NCBI GenBank assembly: GCA_031835245.1
Contig: JAVKOQ010000047.1
Location: 190,001 to 254,000 of the forward strand
DNA from: Balamuthia mandrillaris
Taxonomy: Eukaryota; Discosea; Longamoebia; Balamuthiidae
Reading direction: 5' to 3'
Length of the DNA: 64,000 nt
Below the pieces are notes generated by a model that made no database searches, had not been told where the DNA came from, and saw nothing but the letters and a program-made list of their open reading frames with translations. Shown piece by piece: positions 11,715 to 21,700 of the stretch (its first letter is position 1; every line of letters starts with the position of its first letter). Both the position numbers and the translations under genes were made by a program.

Positions 11715-12860
11715 ATGACGGACAAGAAGCACACCAAAGGCGAAGGCCAAGAGGAACTGTTCGTGGTGGTGGTGGCCGGGCGTGACCTGTCCATACGGGA
11801 CGCCTCCGGCTCCAGCGACCCTTACGTGGTGCTCACGGTGAACGGGCAACACAAGCAAAAGACCCAGGTGAAGAAGCAAACGCTGAACCCGTCCTGGAAC
11901 GAAACCTTTTCCTTCCGGCTGCAAAACACGGCTGCTAGCCAGCTCCTTATTCAAGTGATGGACTGGGACCGGTTTAGCTCCGATGACTTTAGTACTCATT
12001 TCTTTCTTTCTTTCTTGGAAGCGCTTCTTAACCTTCTTTCTTACTTCTGTGAAGTGGGACAAGTGGAGATCCCACTGACGGAGGTAACGCTGAAAGGACA
12101 GGTCGACCGTTGGTTCGACCTCTCTCCAAAGAAAGCCAGCGGTAGCAAGAAGCCGGTCACCGGACAAATTCACCTCAAGCTCAAATGGTGGGCCAAGTTT
12201 CCTTCCACTGCCTCCGTCGCTGCTCCTCTACATGCCCAAAACTCTTCTACTTCCCTGGTAGTTCCTTCTTCTGCTTCTTCTCCTTCAACTTCACCCCCTT
12301 CTTCTTTCTCTAGATTTCCTTCTGCTCCTTCTTTTCCTTCCTCCTCGCCTTCTGCGTCTGTTCCTGCTTCTCCATTTGCCTCTGCTCCTTCCCTTTCTCC
12401 CTCTTTGCATGCTGCCTCCCCTTCTCCTTCTTCTCCTTCCCTTGCTCCTCCTCCTTCTCATCTCGCCGCTCCGGCTTCGCTCTCCCCTCCAACAAGAACC
12501 ATCGTGCCACCTCCTTCACCTCCTCCACTCCCTGCTTCCTTTCCACAACCGCAACCTCATCTTCAACCTCAACAACAACTGTATCAACAACACCAACAGC
12601 AACAGCAAGAAGAAGTGTATTATGGAGGAGGAGAACAGCATCCACAACAACCTCAAGGAGAAGAGGAAGAGTATAATTACAGAGAGGTATCGCCGATGTG
12701 GGACTTTGAGGCGCAGAACGAGGGCGAGTTGAGCGTAAGAGCCGGTGAAGTGGTGCTGGTGGTGGACGATGTCAGCGACCCCGCGTGGTGGCTCGTTCGT
12801 AAAACGGATGGCACGCATCAGGAAGGTTATATCCCAAGCAACTACTTTCAATCCACATAA
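11715..12860 (+). CDS. C2 domain - Pro/Ser-rich linker - SH3 domain adaptor
   Basis: A probable membrane-to-cytoskeleton adaptor. The N-terminal C2 domain has the hallmarks LSIRDASGSSDPYVVL, KTQVKKQTLNPSWNE and a DWDRFSSDDF loop with calcium-coordinating aspartates. An intron at 11992-12054 (63 bases, no stop, multiple of three) splits the DDF-MGQVEIPL segment; removing it restores the family sequence. A linker of about 150 residues of Ser/Pro then Gln follows. The C-terminal SH3 domain runs from MWDFEAQNEGELSV to EGYIPSNYF and has the WW pair (PAWWLV). Spliced length about 360 residues. Calcium-dependent lipid binding is inferred from the aspartates, not shown. Confidence 0.88.
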   Translation: MTDKKHTKGEGQEELFVVVVAGRDLSIRDASGSSDPYVVLTVNGQHKQKTQVKKQTLNPSWNETFSFRLQNTAASQLLIQVMDWDRFSSDDFSTHFFLSFLEALLNLLSYFCEVGQVEIPLTEVTLKGQVDRWFDLSPKKASGSKKPVTGQIHLKLKWWAKFPSTASVAAPLHAQNSSTSLVVPSSASSPSTSPPSSFSRFPSAPSFPSSSPSASVPASPFASAPSLSPSLHAASPSPSSPSLAPPPSHLAAPASLSPPTRTIVPPPSPPPLPASFPQPQPHLQPQQQLYQQHQQQQQEEVYYGGGEQHPQQPQGEEEEYNYREVSPMWDFEAQNEGELSVRAGEVVLVVDDVSDPAWWLVRKTDGTHQEGYIPSNYFQST

Positions 12861-13044
12861 ACGAACAGCATAAAACAAGAACACAAGAAAGACAAGTCGA
12901 AGAAGAACAAGAAAAACTACAAAAAAAAGAAGAAAAAAAGGGGTGTACACATATATCTCTATATACAAAGTTTGGTCTTATGTGCAATGAAGAAGCTAGG
13001 GAGTGATGACACGTTTTCAGTAGAGAAGAGAAGAACTTAGTTTT

Positions 13045-13275
13045 TTATGTTGAAGGTGCGATGATGACGATGGCAGACGACGTGGAATCAGAAGGAGTAG
13101 AGGACTTGGGAGGTGTATGTATGATACTTGCGCGGGACAATCCCCAAAAGCTTGCAGGTGAATGCTCTGAGGAGACTGCTGTGAACTTCCATCCCATGTG
13201 TGAATTACACACCTCGCAGTATGCTATTGTCCACGCATACCCTGGAAACCTGCACTCCGTTTTCATCAGCAAAAG

Positions 13276-13316
<41 letters not shown>

Positions 13317-14845
13317 AACCATGAGTCTTGGGTAGATGGCTCTCCATCTAAGCCAAGTCCCTGCGCTCGACGCAAGGTCAACGTCTGATGCACCCAGCCG
13401 CCAGCATTGACGTAGGACCCAACGGGACCTTCGTTGGACATGCAAAAGATGTCCTCTTTCTTGGCAACCACGCTGCCACAACGACGGCAATAGAGCAGAG
13501 CATATTTTTTCATGATGCGTAGCTCCCTGCGCAAACGATCCGCCGTGCAATTCACTTCAAGCAGCTGCTGTCGCGTGGTATTGTCCAGAGCGAGGTTGCC
13601 AGCAAGCCAATAGGAGAACATGGTTGCCTCGTGAGTGGACGAGAAGCGATTGTTGTGGTTGATATTGTCTGCATTGCTTTGATGGAAGAGTTCCATGTTT
13701 TGGTGAGGAAAGGAAGAGGGCGAGGAGGGAGGCTGGGCTTGGATGGTCTTCCAGAACCATTGGGAGGCCTCTGTCGCGAGGGCCTGGGTGTCATACATGC
13801 GGTACACCCACCGAGGCCACCATGTCACTGATGGTCCCTTCTCTCTCTTTCTTCGGTTGGCTGTTTATCGATAGAGGAATGGTTGGCTTTGTGTCACTTG
13901 AAACAAGCAACAAGTACGACCGCTACACGGACATGAGGACAAAACAAAACAAGAATGGAGAACACGAGCAACAAGAACAAAGCGGATAACAAAAAGGGGA
14001 GGGGGGGGGAAGCAGATACCAGACGGAGATGAAGAGCGATGCGATGGCATGTGCGCAGCAGCAGGGAAGGACGTCGGCTCCTCATCCGGCAGCATCAACA
14101 CCTTGGCCTTGAACAGGCCGCTATCCTCCAGCCAAGCCTGTAGTATGCGGAACCGCTCCTTGCCTTTGGTGAGGGCCACATAGCAGTGGTCCAGCCGCCG
14201 GACGGAACGGATCTCTGTGGTGGTGCCCACGGTCGCCACGTAGACCTTTGTGCGGCCCGTGTTCTGTACTTTCACTTTGGGGGCCGTGGTGGAGCCTGAA
14301 ACGTGGTTGACCACACCAAACATGCGTGCCTCGTTGTTGTTGTTATCTGTAGAGTGAACCAAAAAAAAGTTTGGAGGTGAGCATTGGGGCACACGCAAAA
14401 GGAGAGAGAAAGGGGGGACAAAGGACAACAAACTTTGGGAGAGAAGTTGGTCTATGACTTGTTGGTAGGGAGCGGCAAAGAGGCGAAGTGGCAGCTTCTC
14501 GCCAGGGAACACCACCACGCTGTGGAGAGGATAGATGGGGATCTCCAACGCGGTTGTGAGGTCGGATGGCTCGTATGACGCGACGGCATTGGTGCCTGTC
14601 CTAGACACCTCTTCCACTTCGCCCAAGTACTGATGGATGGCTGGCAGAGTGGTATTGTAGTTTATCCTCTGATCCTCTTCTCCTTCATTCTCCTCCTCTT
14701 CCTCCTCGTTATCCTCTTCATCTGCGAAGGCGCCTTCAATCCGGCATTGTTCCTCCTCTATTTCTTCTGGTTCTCCTTGCTGCTCCTCCAGTTCCTCTCC
14801 TTGTTGCTCCTCTCGCTCTTGCTCCTGTCGGGAGTCCCGCTCCAT
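13045..14845 (-). CDS. CRBN: Cereblon orthologue (LON-like domain plus CULT domain)
   Basis: Cereblon is the substrate receptor of CRL4 ubiquitin ligases and the target of thalidomide-type drugs. The N-terminus is very acidic (Glu-rich). The LON-like region carries LEIPIYPLHSVVVFPGEKLP, VYVATVGTTTEI and ERFRILQAW. PRWVYRMYD leads into the CULT domain: zinc-ligand pairs CRRC and CEVC, IFCMSNEGPVGSYVN, then GEPSTQDSWF-PGYAW and HMGWKF, and SPASFWGLSRASI. The three tryptophans forming the cage (in DSW, YAW and GWK) are all present. Last two exons 13249-13045 and up to 13320, separated by a GA/CT-repeat intron that splits SWF. Introns also at about 13845-14024 and within the LON region (~14345-14430). 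Confidence 0.92.
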
Positions 14846-15692
14846 CTCTCTCTCACTCTGTGGTCAAGACTAAAGCGGCTCAATGAATTTTTGTCGACGT
14901 GAAATTTCTCTGCTAGAGATGAGACAAAGAAAAAGACAACAGAAAAGGCCTTTTTATGGTAAGTTTATGCCCCTGTTTTGATTTTTGATTGGTGGTTTGA
15001 AACTTTCAATAGCAGATCAAAGCATTGAGCCGCTAAGCAATCGATGCTCTCTTCACTAAGGCGGCGCCAAGATAAAGGAATGTCCTTAGATCTTATGATC
15101 TTTGCGCCGCCTTACTCTCTTCACTGTATATATAGATCGATCAGCACACGTCATTCTGCATCGATGATGTCACCTACCGATATATAAGGGAAAGGTGAGG
15201 TCACTTCTTTTGCTGTTACGTGACATCATGCATGATTATAAAAGGTGATGGTGATGTGGTTGGTTTGTGGCGGTTGGTAAATGAGCAATATTCTCCTAAA
15301 GAGGGTTAATTAGGTTTCCCTGTTGTCTCGGGCAATTGAACGGCAAATAGTTAAATGGGGTTGGCCAGCGGGTATGTCAGGCCAACGCGCAACGCCTCGA
15401 AAATAGCTACGGTTGCAGCGCCCACTATCGCTTTTGGGAAGCAGCAACGGGGTTTGGGGAAAGATAGGAAGAGGAGAAAAGAGAGAATAATAAAGCGGTT
15501 CACTGTTAGTTTTCTTGGTTCCAAAACACTGGCGCGGTGTGGCAGAAGCAGAAAGGAGGAGTACAACTACGGCCTTTCCTAATAATTCCTTCGCTTTCCA
15601 GTATTGGTAGCCTTTTGCTTTTTTCTTTTACCTATCGTTACAGGCCCCTAGTAAACTCATTCTTTTGTTAAAGAATACACAGATAGGGACAA
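14846..15692. promoter_or_regulatory. Long intergenic region between CRBN (-) and FERM gene (+)
   Basis: The longest gene-free stretch among the conserved genes (847 bases). It holds a 57-base inverted-repeat insertion (15058-15114), three TATA-like sites (TATATATAG at 15127, TATATAAGG at 15181, TATAAAAGG at 15237) and a 10-base inverted pair ATGATGTCAC (15164-15173) / GTGACATCAT (15220-15229), which resembles CRE/bZIP sites. A 75-codon open frame at 15355-15582 matches nothing I know. A non-coding transcript starting near 15260 is possible but unsupported. Confidence 0.45.
15058..15114. mobile_element. 57-base inverted-repeat element flanked by an 11-base direct repeat
   Basis: Seen: AAGGCGGCGCCAAGAT (15058-15073) is mirrored by ATCTTTGCGCCGCCTT (15098-15113) with one mismatch. 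The whole is bracketed by the identical 11-mers CTCTCTTCACT at 15047-15057 and 15115-15125. The terminal inverted repeat plus target duplication is the signature of a non-autonomous cut-and-paste DNA element; an 11-base duplication is within the range of Mutator-like elements. Its size is far below usual miniature elements, so it may be an internally deleted remnant. No internal coding capacity. Confidence 0.55.
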
Positions 15693-16293
15693 ATGGCAGC
15701 GAAAGGAGTAGTACGGGTCCACTTCTTGGACAACTCCATGTCCGGCTTTGCCGTGGAAAGGAAGGACAGCGTGGTCACCCTCAAAGAGAAAGTCTGTAAC
15801 AAGCTCGGCCTTGGGGAGCAGCACTGGGACCTCTTCAGCCTGTTCGAGCGGGTGGAGGCGGATGGCTACAGACACCTCGAGTTCCATGAGAGCCCCCTTC
15901 TCATCCAGGAAGGTTGGGGCGAGAGCGTCTCCTCACCTTCGGCCGCTGCCTCTCCCTCCTCTCGCGCCTTTGTCTTCAAGCAGCACATGTTCCTGGACAG
16001 CCGAGAGGGGGACCTCCTTTGCGACCCCGTTGGCCTAAACCTCATCTACATGCAACACCAACACCAAATCAAAAACTCGCACCTCACGGTGACCCCTGAG
16101 GTGGCCGTTCGGTTGGCCGGCTTGCAGATGCACATTGTATACTCGGATCATAGCGCGGTGCACAAGCCTGGTTTTTTGACCGACAAGATCAACGAATACA
16201 TACCGCACCACTTGTTACCCACCAAACGGGCGGCCATTTGGGACGCTTTGATTCTTGGTCCGTTGTTACTTTTTTGATGTTTTGTTGTGTAAC

Positions 16294-16330
<37 letters not shown>

Positions 16331-16987
16331 GGCTGTCTTTTCGTTTTATCATCTTAACATTTTTTTAAAAAAGAGGAACACAAGAAACATGTCGGCAAGT
16401 CAGACAGCGAAGCAAAGTTGCAATACATCGCCACAGTGAAAAAGTGCGACTACCATCACGTAACGTTCTTTCCTCCCTGCACCATGAAGCGGAAAGGCGG
16501 GAGCAGCAGCAATAGCGGCAGCATGAGCAGCATGAGCATGGGCTCCAGCGCCTCGCTGGCGGCCTCTGGCGCACGAAAGCTCAGCAAGAAGGTGGTGTTG
16601 GGAGTGGATGAGAACAACATCTACGTCTTCCATACCAACAAGAAGAAGGAGAAGTTGCTCTTTATGCGAGTGCCCTTCACGGAGATCATTAAATGGAGCA
16701 GCTCTCCCACGGCCTTTGCTTTTGAGGCCACTACCAGTGCCAGCCCTGTCAATGCCCAAGCCGGAGATACTTACGTCTTCATCACGCGCTTTGGAGGAAG
16801 CGTGGCCTGGCTCATCCAAAGCTATGTGGATTACCTGGTGGACATGCTGACTGCCTCGGAGGATGAGACCACGTCCCGCACCTTTACTGGTACCACTGAT
16901 CCTGCCCTTACCGCCAACGAGTTCTCGGAGGAGGAAGAGACGGATTCTTCTGGTTCAGAGGATGATGACTCTGAAGTCTTCTTTTAA
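15693..16987 (+). CDS. FERM-domain protein
   Basis: Exons 15693-16257 and 16374-16987, joined as ILEEHKKHVG. The N-terminal ubiquitin-like lobe is visible as GVVRVHFLDNSMSGFAV with a VTLKEKVCNKLGL helix. A helical F2 lobe follows (FVFKQHMFLD, LTVTPEVAVRLAGLQM), then an F3 PH/PTB-like lobe (LQYIATVKKCDYHHVTFFP ... VFITRFGGSVAWLIQSYVDYLVDML). The C-terminus is acidic (EEEETDSSGSEDDDSE). FERM proteins link membranes to actin or integrin-like receptors. There is no kinase, myosin or talin rod domain attached. It may resemble a detached myosin-tail FERM; the exact family is unknown. A Gly/Ser/Met-rich loop is inserted in F3. Confidence 0.82.
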
Positions 16988-17063
16988 AATATAGTATCGT
17001 TTGTATATCTATCTACACAGTATCTTTCTTTTTTCGTCGTCTTCATCCTTCGATGTCTCCTGT

Positions 17064-17920
17064 TCATATGCCGTACATGCGAGTAGTGTTTTGGCGAATG
17101 GTGGAATAAACTTTTTGTAAGCTAACTTCCTTCTCTTTCGCGATTTGTCTGGCTATCCATGGTATGTGTCCCGAATGACAAACTCCTCCTCTTCCCCCTC
17201 GTCCCCTGCCTCTTCCTCCTCGTTCAGGTTTATCTCTAACTTGTTGTCTGTTGCGGGGAAGCATGTACGGTCCATCTGTTTCGAGGAGTATGCGATCTAG
17301 CGGGACTACTCGCACAACTTTGCGCAATTGTTCGGCGTCTGGAAATGTAAGAACACCAGTGAAGCCGATGTACGCGTTTGGAAAAGTTGATAGGTAACGC
17401 TTTGCTTGTTCGACCGAATCTGTGAAGCAATGAACCTGTTGACAGAAGTATGAGGAAAATATACACCAAACAGAAGAAAGATAAAACAGAATTTACATAT
17501 AAAAAAGAAGGAAACGCACATGAACGCGCCAGTCGCTTGGCATATTGGATTGTAGAATGTCAAAGGTATCTTTTTCTGCATTTCTGGAATGAACGACGAG
17601 AGGTTTGCCAAGCTCCACGGCCTTGGCCACCTGGGCAGCAAATGCTGTTCGCTGCACTTCTTGTGGGGATAAGTTCTTGGCATAGTCCAACCCGCATTCT
17701 CCCCATGCCACCTTCATTTGTTACAGAAATGAGAAGAAGAGGAAGAGGAAGACAAGGATAACAAGAACAGCGTAACCTACTGCTTTAGGGTGTTGAAGGC
17801 ACTCTATGATTTTCTGTTCAGTGGACTCGTTGTAATACTTAGCGTTGTGAGGATGCATGCCTTAAACACAGTGAGTGAGCAAAGAAAAATAGAAAGCAAG
17901 TTCAAAGTGTCAGAACAAAA

Positions 17921-17960
<40 letters not shown>

Positions 17961-18664
17961 CTAGCATCAAACCAAAGGCAGCATAAATGTTTGGAAAAGT
18001 GTCCAAAAGGTCCGGCCAGGTGGCGAAAGAAGGAGAGAAGGCACTAGGGTCACAAAACACAGTAATGCAGCCCCCAAAATTACTTGGCAACCGAAACCGT
18101 TTCTATTGAAGGCAAAGAAGAGAAGTTTGTTTCGGCTTTGGTACATGACGATAGGGGAATAGTTCAGTGTTGTCAAACCTGAAACTCTTGCCAGGAAGGC
18201 AGTCGCAATTTGTCCAGCACGTAGTCTATATGGCAGTGGGTGTCGATGTACTCTGGCATGTCAGACTCTTCCAGCACATCGGACGAAGTAGTGCTTGAGC
18301 TATCCTTCTCACAAGGACCGCTTTGTTTTGAGGTTTGCCGTGCTGCTTCGTTTCCTCTTCCACCTCTGCCTCCACCTCGCGAGCGTTGGGCTCTGCCCCT
18401 GCCTCTGCCTCTACCCTCTGGCCTCTCGCGGCTCGCTTCAGAAGCACTCAGCTCTGCCTGCACATGCTGCTCCAACCGTGCCAACGGGACCCGTTGCCCA
18501 CACAACGGGCATTCCCCATCCTTCTCTTGGCTCCTCCCCTCCATGTGCGCATCACAGTCCCGCCCGCTACTCAAGTTTCCTATTAATGTCGACCATTCCA
18601 GCAGGCGTATGACATCAGCGGCCTGCTTTTCGGGGCTATAATTATGAGAAAGGTAAAAATCCAT
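17064..18664 (-). CDS. TatD-family metal-dependent deoxyribonuclease
   Basis: Exons 18664-18179, 18102-17973, 17860-17781, 17711-17520, 17435-17064. The metal sites of the TIM-barrel nuclease are present: YIDTHCHIDYVLDKL (HxH), VAWGECGLDY (Glu), GKPLVVHSR (His), VHCFTD (His) and ILLETDGPYMLPR (Asp). The N-terminus adds about 110 residues with a possible zinc-binding CPLCGQRVPLARLEQH motif and an Arg/Gly-rich stretch, so it resembles the long TATDN2 type more than short TATDN1. ATG at 18664 is the first ATG of the frame; upstream the frame opens with TTG. An Arg/Gly-rich insert also lies between YMLPR and the final helix. Confidence 0.88.
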
Positions 18665-18778
18665 CACGTTTTCCCCCAAATAGGTTGGTCAGGTTTAGGT
18701 TTTTTTTTTTTGATTCCGCTGCTCTGCTACCTTTTTGCCATGGTGTGGTAGAGCGGGAGAGAGAAGGGGAGCATCATC

Positions 18779-21700
18779 ATGCAGAGAGTGACGGCGACGG
18801 CCACCGCAGCTGTGACCACCGCTGCAGAGGAGCGACGAGCACACGTGCATGGAAGGGAGGAGGAGATGGTGGTGGAGGAGGAGGAGCTCTCCTTCTACGA
18901 ACAAGACTTGTTGGCGGTCTATCAGAAGGAAAATGAGGCCGGCACGTTGGCAGGGTGTTGGAAACCAATCAGGAGGAGGCTGCCAAGGCGCAGAGAACAG
19001 GTCCCCTCATTCCTGTGGCTCTTACTTTTGGGCTATCTTCCTTTCCTTCGGTGGCTTCCTGCCTACAAAACATGGTTGGTTGCGTGTTTGTGATGTCCTT
19101 CTCTTGTTTTTAACATCCTTCTCACTATTGGTTTGTAAACAAACAAAGGCCACCAAGCAAAGCCTATTGGCGGTATGACCTACTGGCAGGGTTAACGCAT
19201 GGCGTGATGGTGATACCGCAGGGCATGGCCTATGCTACGGTGGCGGGCCTGCCACCCAGTTATGGTCTCTACACGGCCTTTCTGCCGCCGCTCATCTACC
19301 TCTTCTTTGGCTCCTCCCCACAACTGGTGGTTGGCCCAACAGCTGTGCTTTCTTTGATGGTTGGCAGTGCTGCAGCTAGCTTTGATGCGGCCCCTGGTTT
19401 GTTGCTTGTTATTTGTTCTTTCTTTCATGTTTCCTCTGTTCTTGTAGTTCTTGTAGTTTTGTTCTTACTCTTCTTTATTGGATGGTTTATGTATGAATGA
19501 TATGCAGGAACGGAGAAATACTTGCATACCATTCTGATAGTGACCTTCATGGTCGGAGTGATGGAATTGGTATTGGGCCTCCTTAAAATAGGTATAACAA
19601 ACTCTTTTGCTTCAATGTTTTAATGCACAAGTTTTACCTAGTCTCTCGTTTCAAAAAGGTTTTCTGGCCGACTTTTTGTCACATCCATTGATAACAGGCT
19701 TCACAGGTGCAGCTGGTATTCTCATTGCAGGAGGGCAAGTACACACAATACTCGTAAGTAGTTAATAGACTTTTCTAATAAGCCAACTAATATTAATATT
19801 TTCTTGGATTGTTTACTTCTTGTTCTTTGAAACAGGGAGTATCTTCCAAAAAGACGGACGAGCTTCAGCAGATAATATCAGAGCTTTTGCAGCATATAGA
19901 TGAGATTCAGTGGTGGTCGGTGCTGATGGGAGCGCTTGCTATCCTCTTTCTGTTTGCTCTCAAAGCCATCAAATGGACAAAGCATTTGCCTGGGCCGTTT
20001 TTGTTGCTTGTCTTCACTACATTCATCACGTGGAGCTTTGACTTGAACAAATATGGCATCGCTATTGTTGGGGATGTGCCTCAAGGTAGAGCACTTATGC
20101 TTTAACCTGTTTTACTGTCTTTCTGCAACATGTCTCTTCTATTCTGTTCTAGCTGACATTTTTTGAGACAAGACTGAAATTTGTTCTTTATTGCAAAATC
20201 AACGATAAAAGGCATGCCAAATGTGACAGCGGCAAGCTTGCATATCAATGGTGAAGTACTGAAGAATCTTTTTTTCCCATCAGTGGTGATCGCTATAGTA
20301 GCTTTCATTGAGTCCATATCCGTTGCGCGAACATTTGCCATTATGTATAGTTACTCGCTTTATGCTTTTATCATACCCTTTCGCTTTTCTTCTCTAACTT
20401 CTCTCTTCGCTACTCTCCTCTCTCTCTCTCTCTCTCTCTCCCTCCCTCCCTCCCCCTCCCTCCCTCCCCCCTCCCTCCTCCCCCTCCCTCCCTCCCCCCT
20501 CCCTCCCCTCCCTCCCCCTCCCTCCCTCCCTCCCTCCCTCCCTCCCCCTCCCTCCCTCCCTCCTCCCTCCCCTCCCTCCCTCCCTCCCTCCCTCCCTCCC
20601 TCCCTCCCTCCCCTCCCTCCCTCCCTCCCCTCCCCCTCCCTCCCTCCCTCCCTCCCCCCTCCCTCCCTCCCTCCCTCCCTCCCTCCCTCCCTCCCTCCCT
20701 CCCTCTCTCCCCCCTCCCTCCCTCCCTCCCTCCCTCCCTCCCTCCCTCCCTCCCTCCCTCCCTCCTCCCTCCCTCCCTCCCTCCCCTCCCTCCCTCCCTC
20801 CCTCCCTCCCTCCCTCCCTCCTCCTCCCTCCCTCCCTCCCTCCCCTCCCTCCCTCCCTCCCTCCCCCTCCCTCCCTCTCCCTCCCTCCCTCCCTCCCTCC
20901 CTCCCTCCCTCCCTCCCTCCCTCCCTCCCTCCCTCCCTCCCTCCCCCCTCCCCTCCCTCCCTCCCTCCCTCCCCCCTCCCCCTCCCTCCCTCCCTCCTCC
21001 CCTCCCTCTCTCTCTCTCCCCCTTATAAAGCAATGGCTATGAGATTGATAGCAACCAAGAGCTTGTAGCTCTAGGACTATCTAATATAGGCGGAGCTTTC
21101 TTCAGCTGCTATCCAGCCACAGGTTCTTTTTCTCGTACCGCTGTGAATGCTCGGGTGGGCGCTAAGAGTGCTATGTCGAACCTGATTGGGGCTATAATTG
21201 TTTTGTTTGCGATGCTCTTCCTGACTCCTCTCTTGTATTATCTTCCTAATACTATTCTTGCTGCCATCATCATCAATGGTTTGTTATTTTTTGTTTGTTT
21301 GTGGGAAAAAGCGTTTAGCTTACTAGTCTCTTGTTCTCAATCCCTCCCTCTCAACGATGCCTACATTGTAAAGCAACCGCCACTCTTCTAAACTTCAACG
21401 AGGCGCGGTTTATTTATAAAACCAAGAAGCTTGATTTCTTGGTTCTTTTGGTTGCTTTCCTCGGAACACTCTTTCTGGGTACGCATATCTTCTTGCTTCT
21501 CTTCCCTGTATGCTCTCTTCTCTTCCTTTCTCTTCACCGTTTTTAATGACATTAATAACAGGAATTAAGTATGGCATACTCGTCGCTTTCGCGGTATCGG
21601 TATTGATCGTCCTGTGGAACAATTCCATGCCCAGTAACGCCCTTTTAGGCTATTTCTCTCCTCCTTCTGTTCTTCCTTCACACAGCAATTATTTCCCTCA

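Noticed and set aside
15237-15530. Possible polymerase III gene (TATAAAAGG, A-box-like TGGCCAGCGGG, B-box-like GGTTCCAAA)
   Set aside because: Spacing of the two boxes (about 150 bases) and lack of a cloverleaf do not support a tRNA; motifs are short enough for chance.
15355-15582. 75-codon frame MGLASGYVRPTRNASK
   Set aside because: No family resemblance, no splice or codon-bias support; kept only as part of the intergenic description.
20410-21033. 207-codon antisense frame of Arg/Glu/Gly
   Set aside because: Pure translation of the AGGG microsatellite in an intron.
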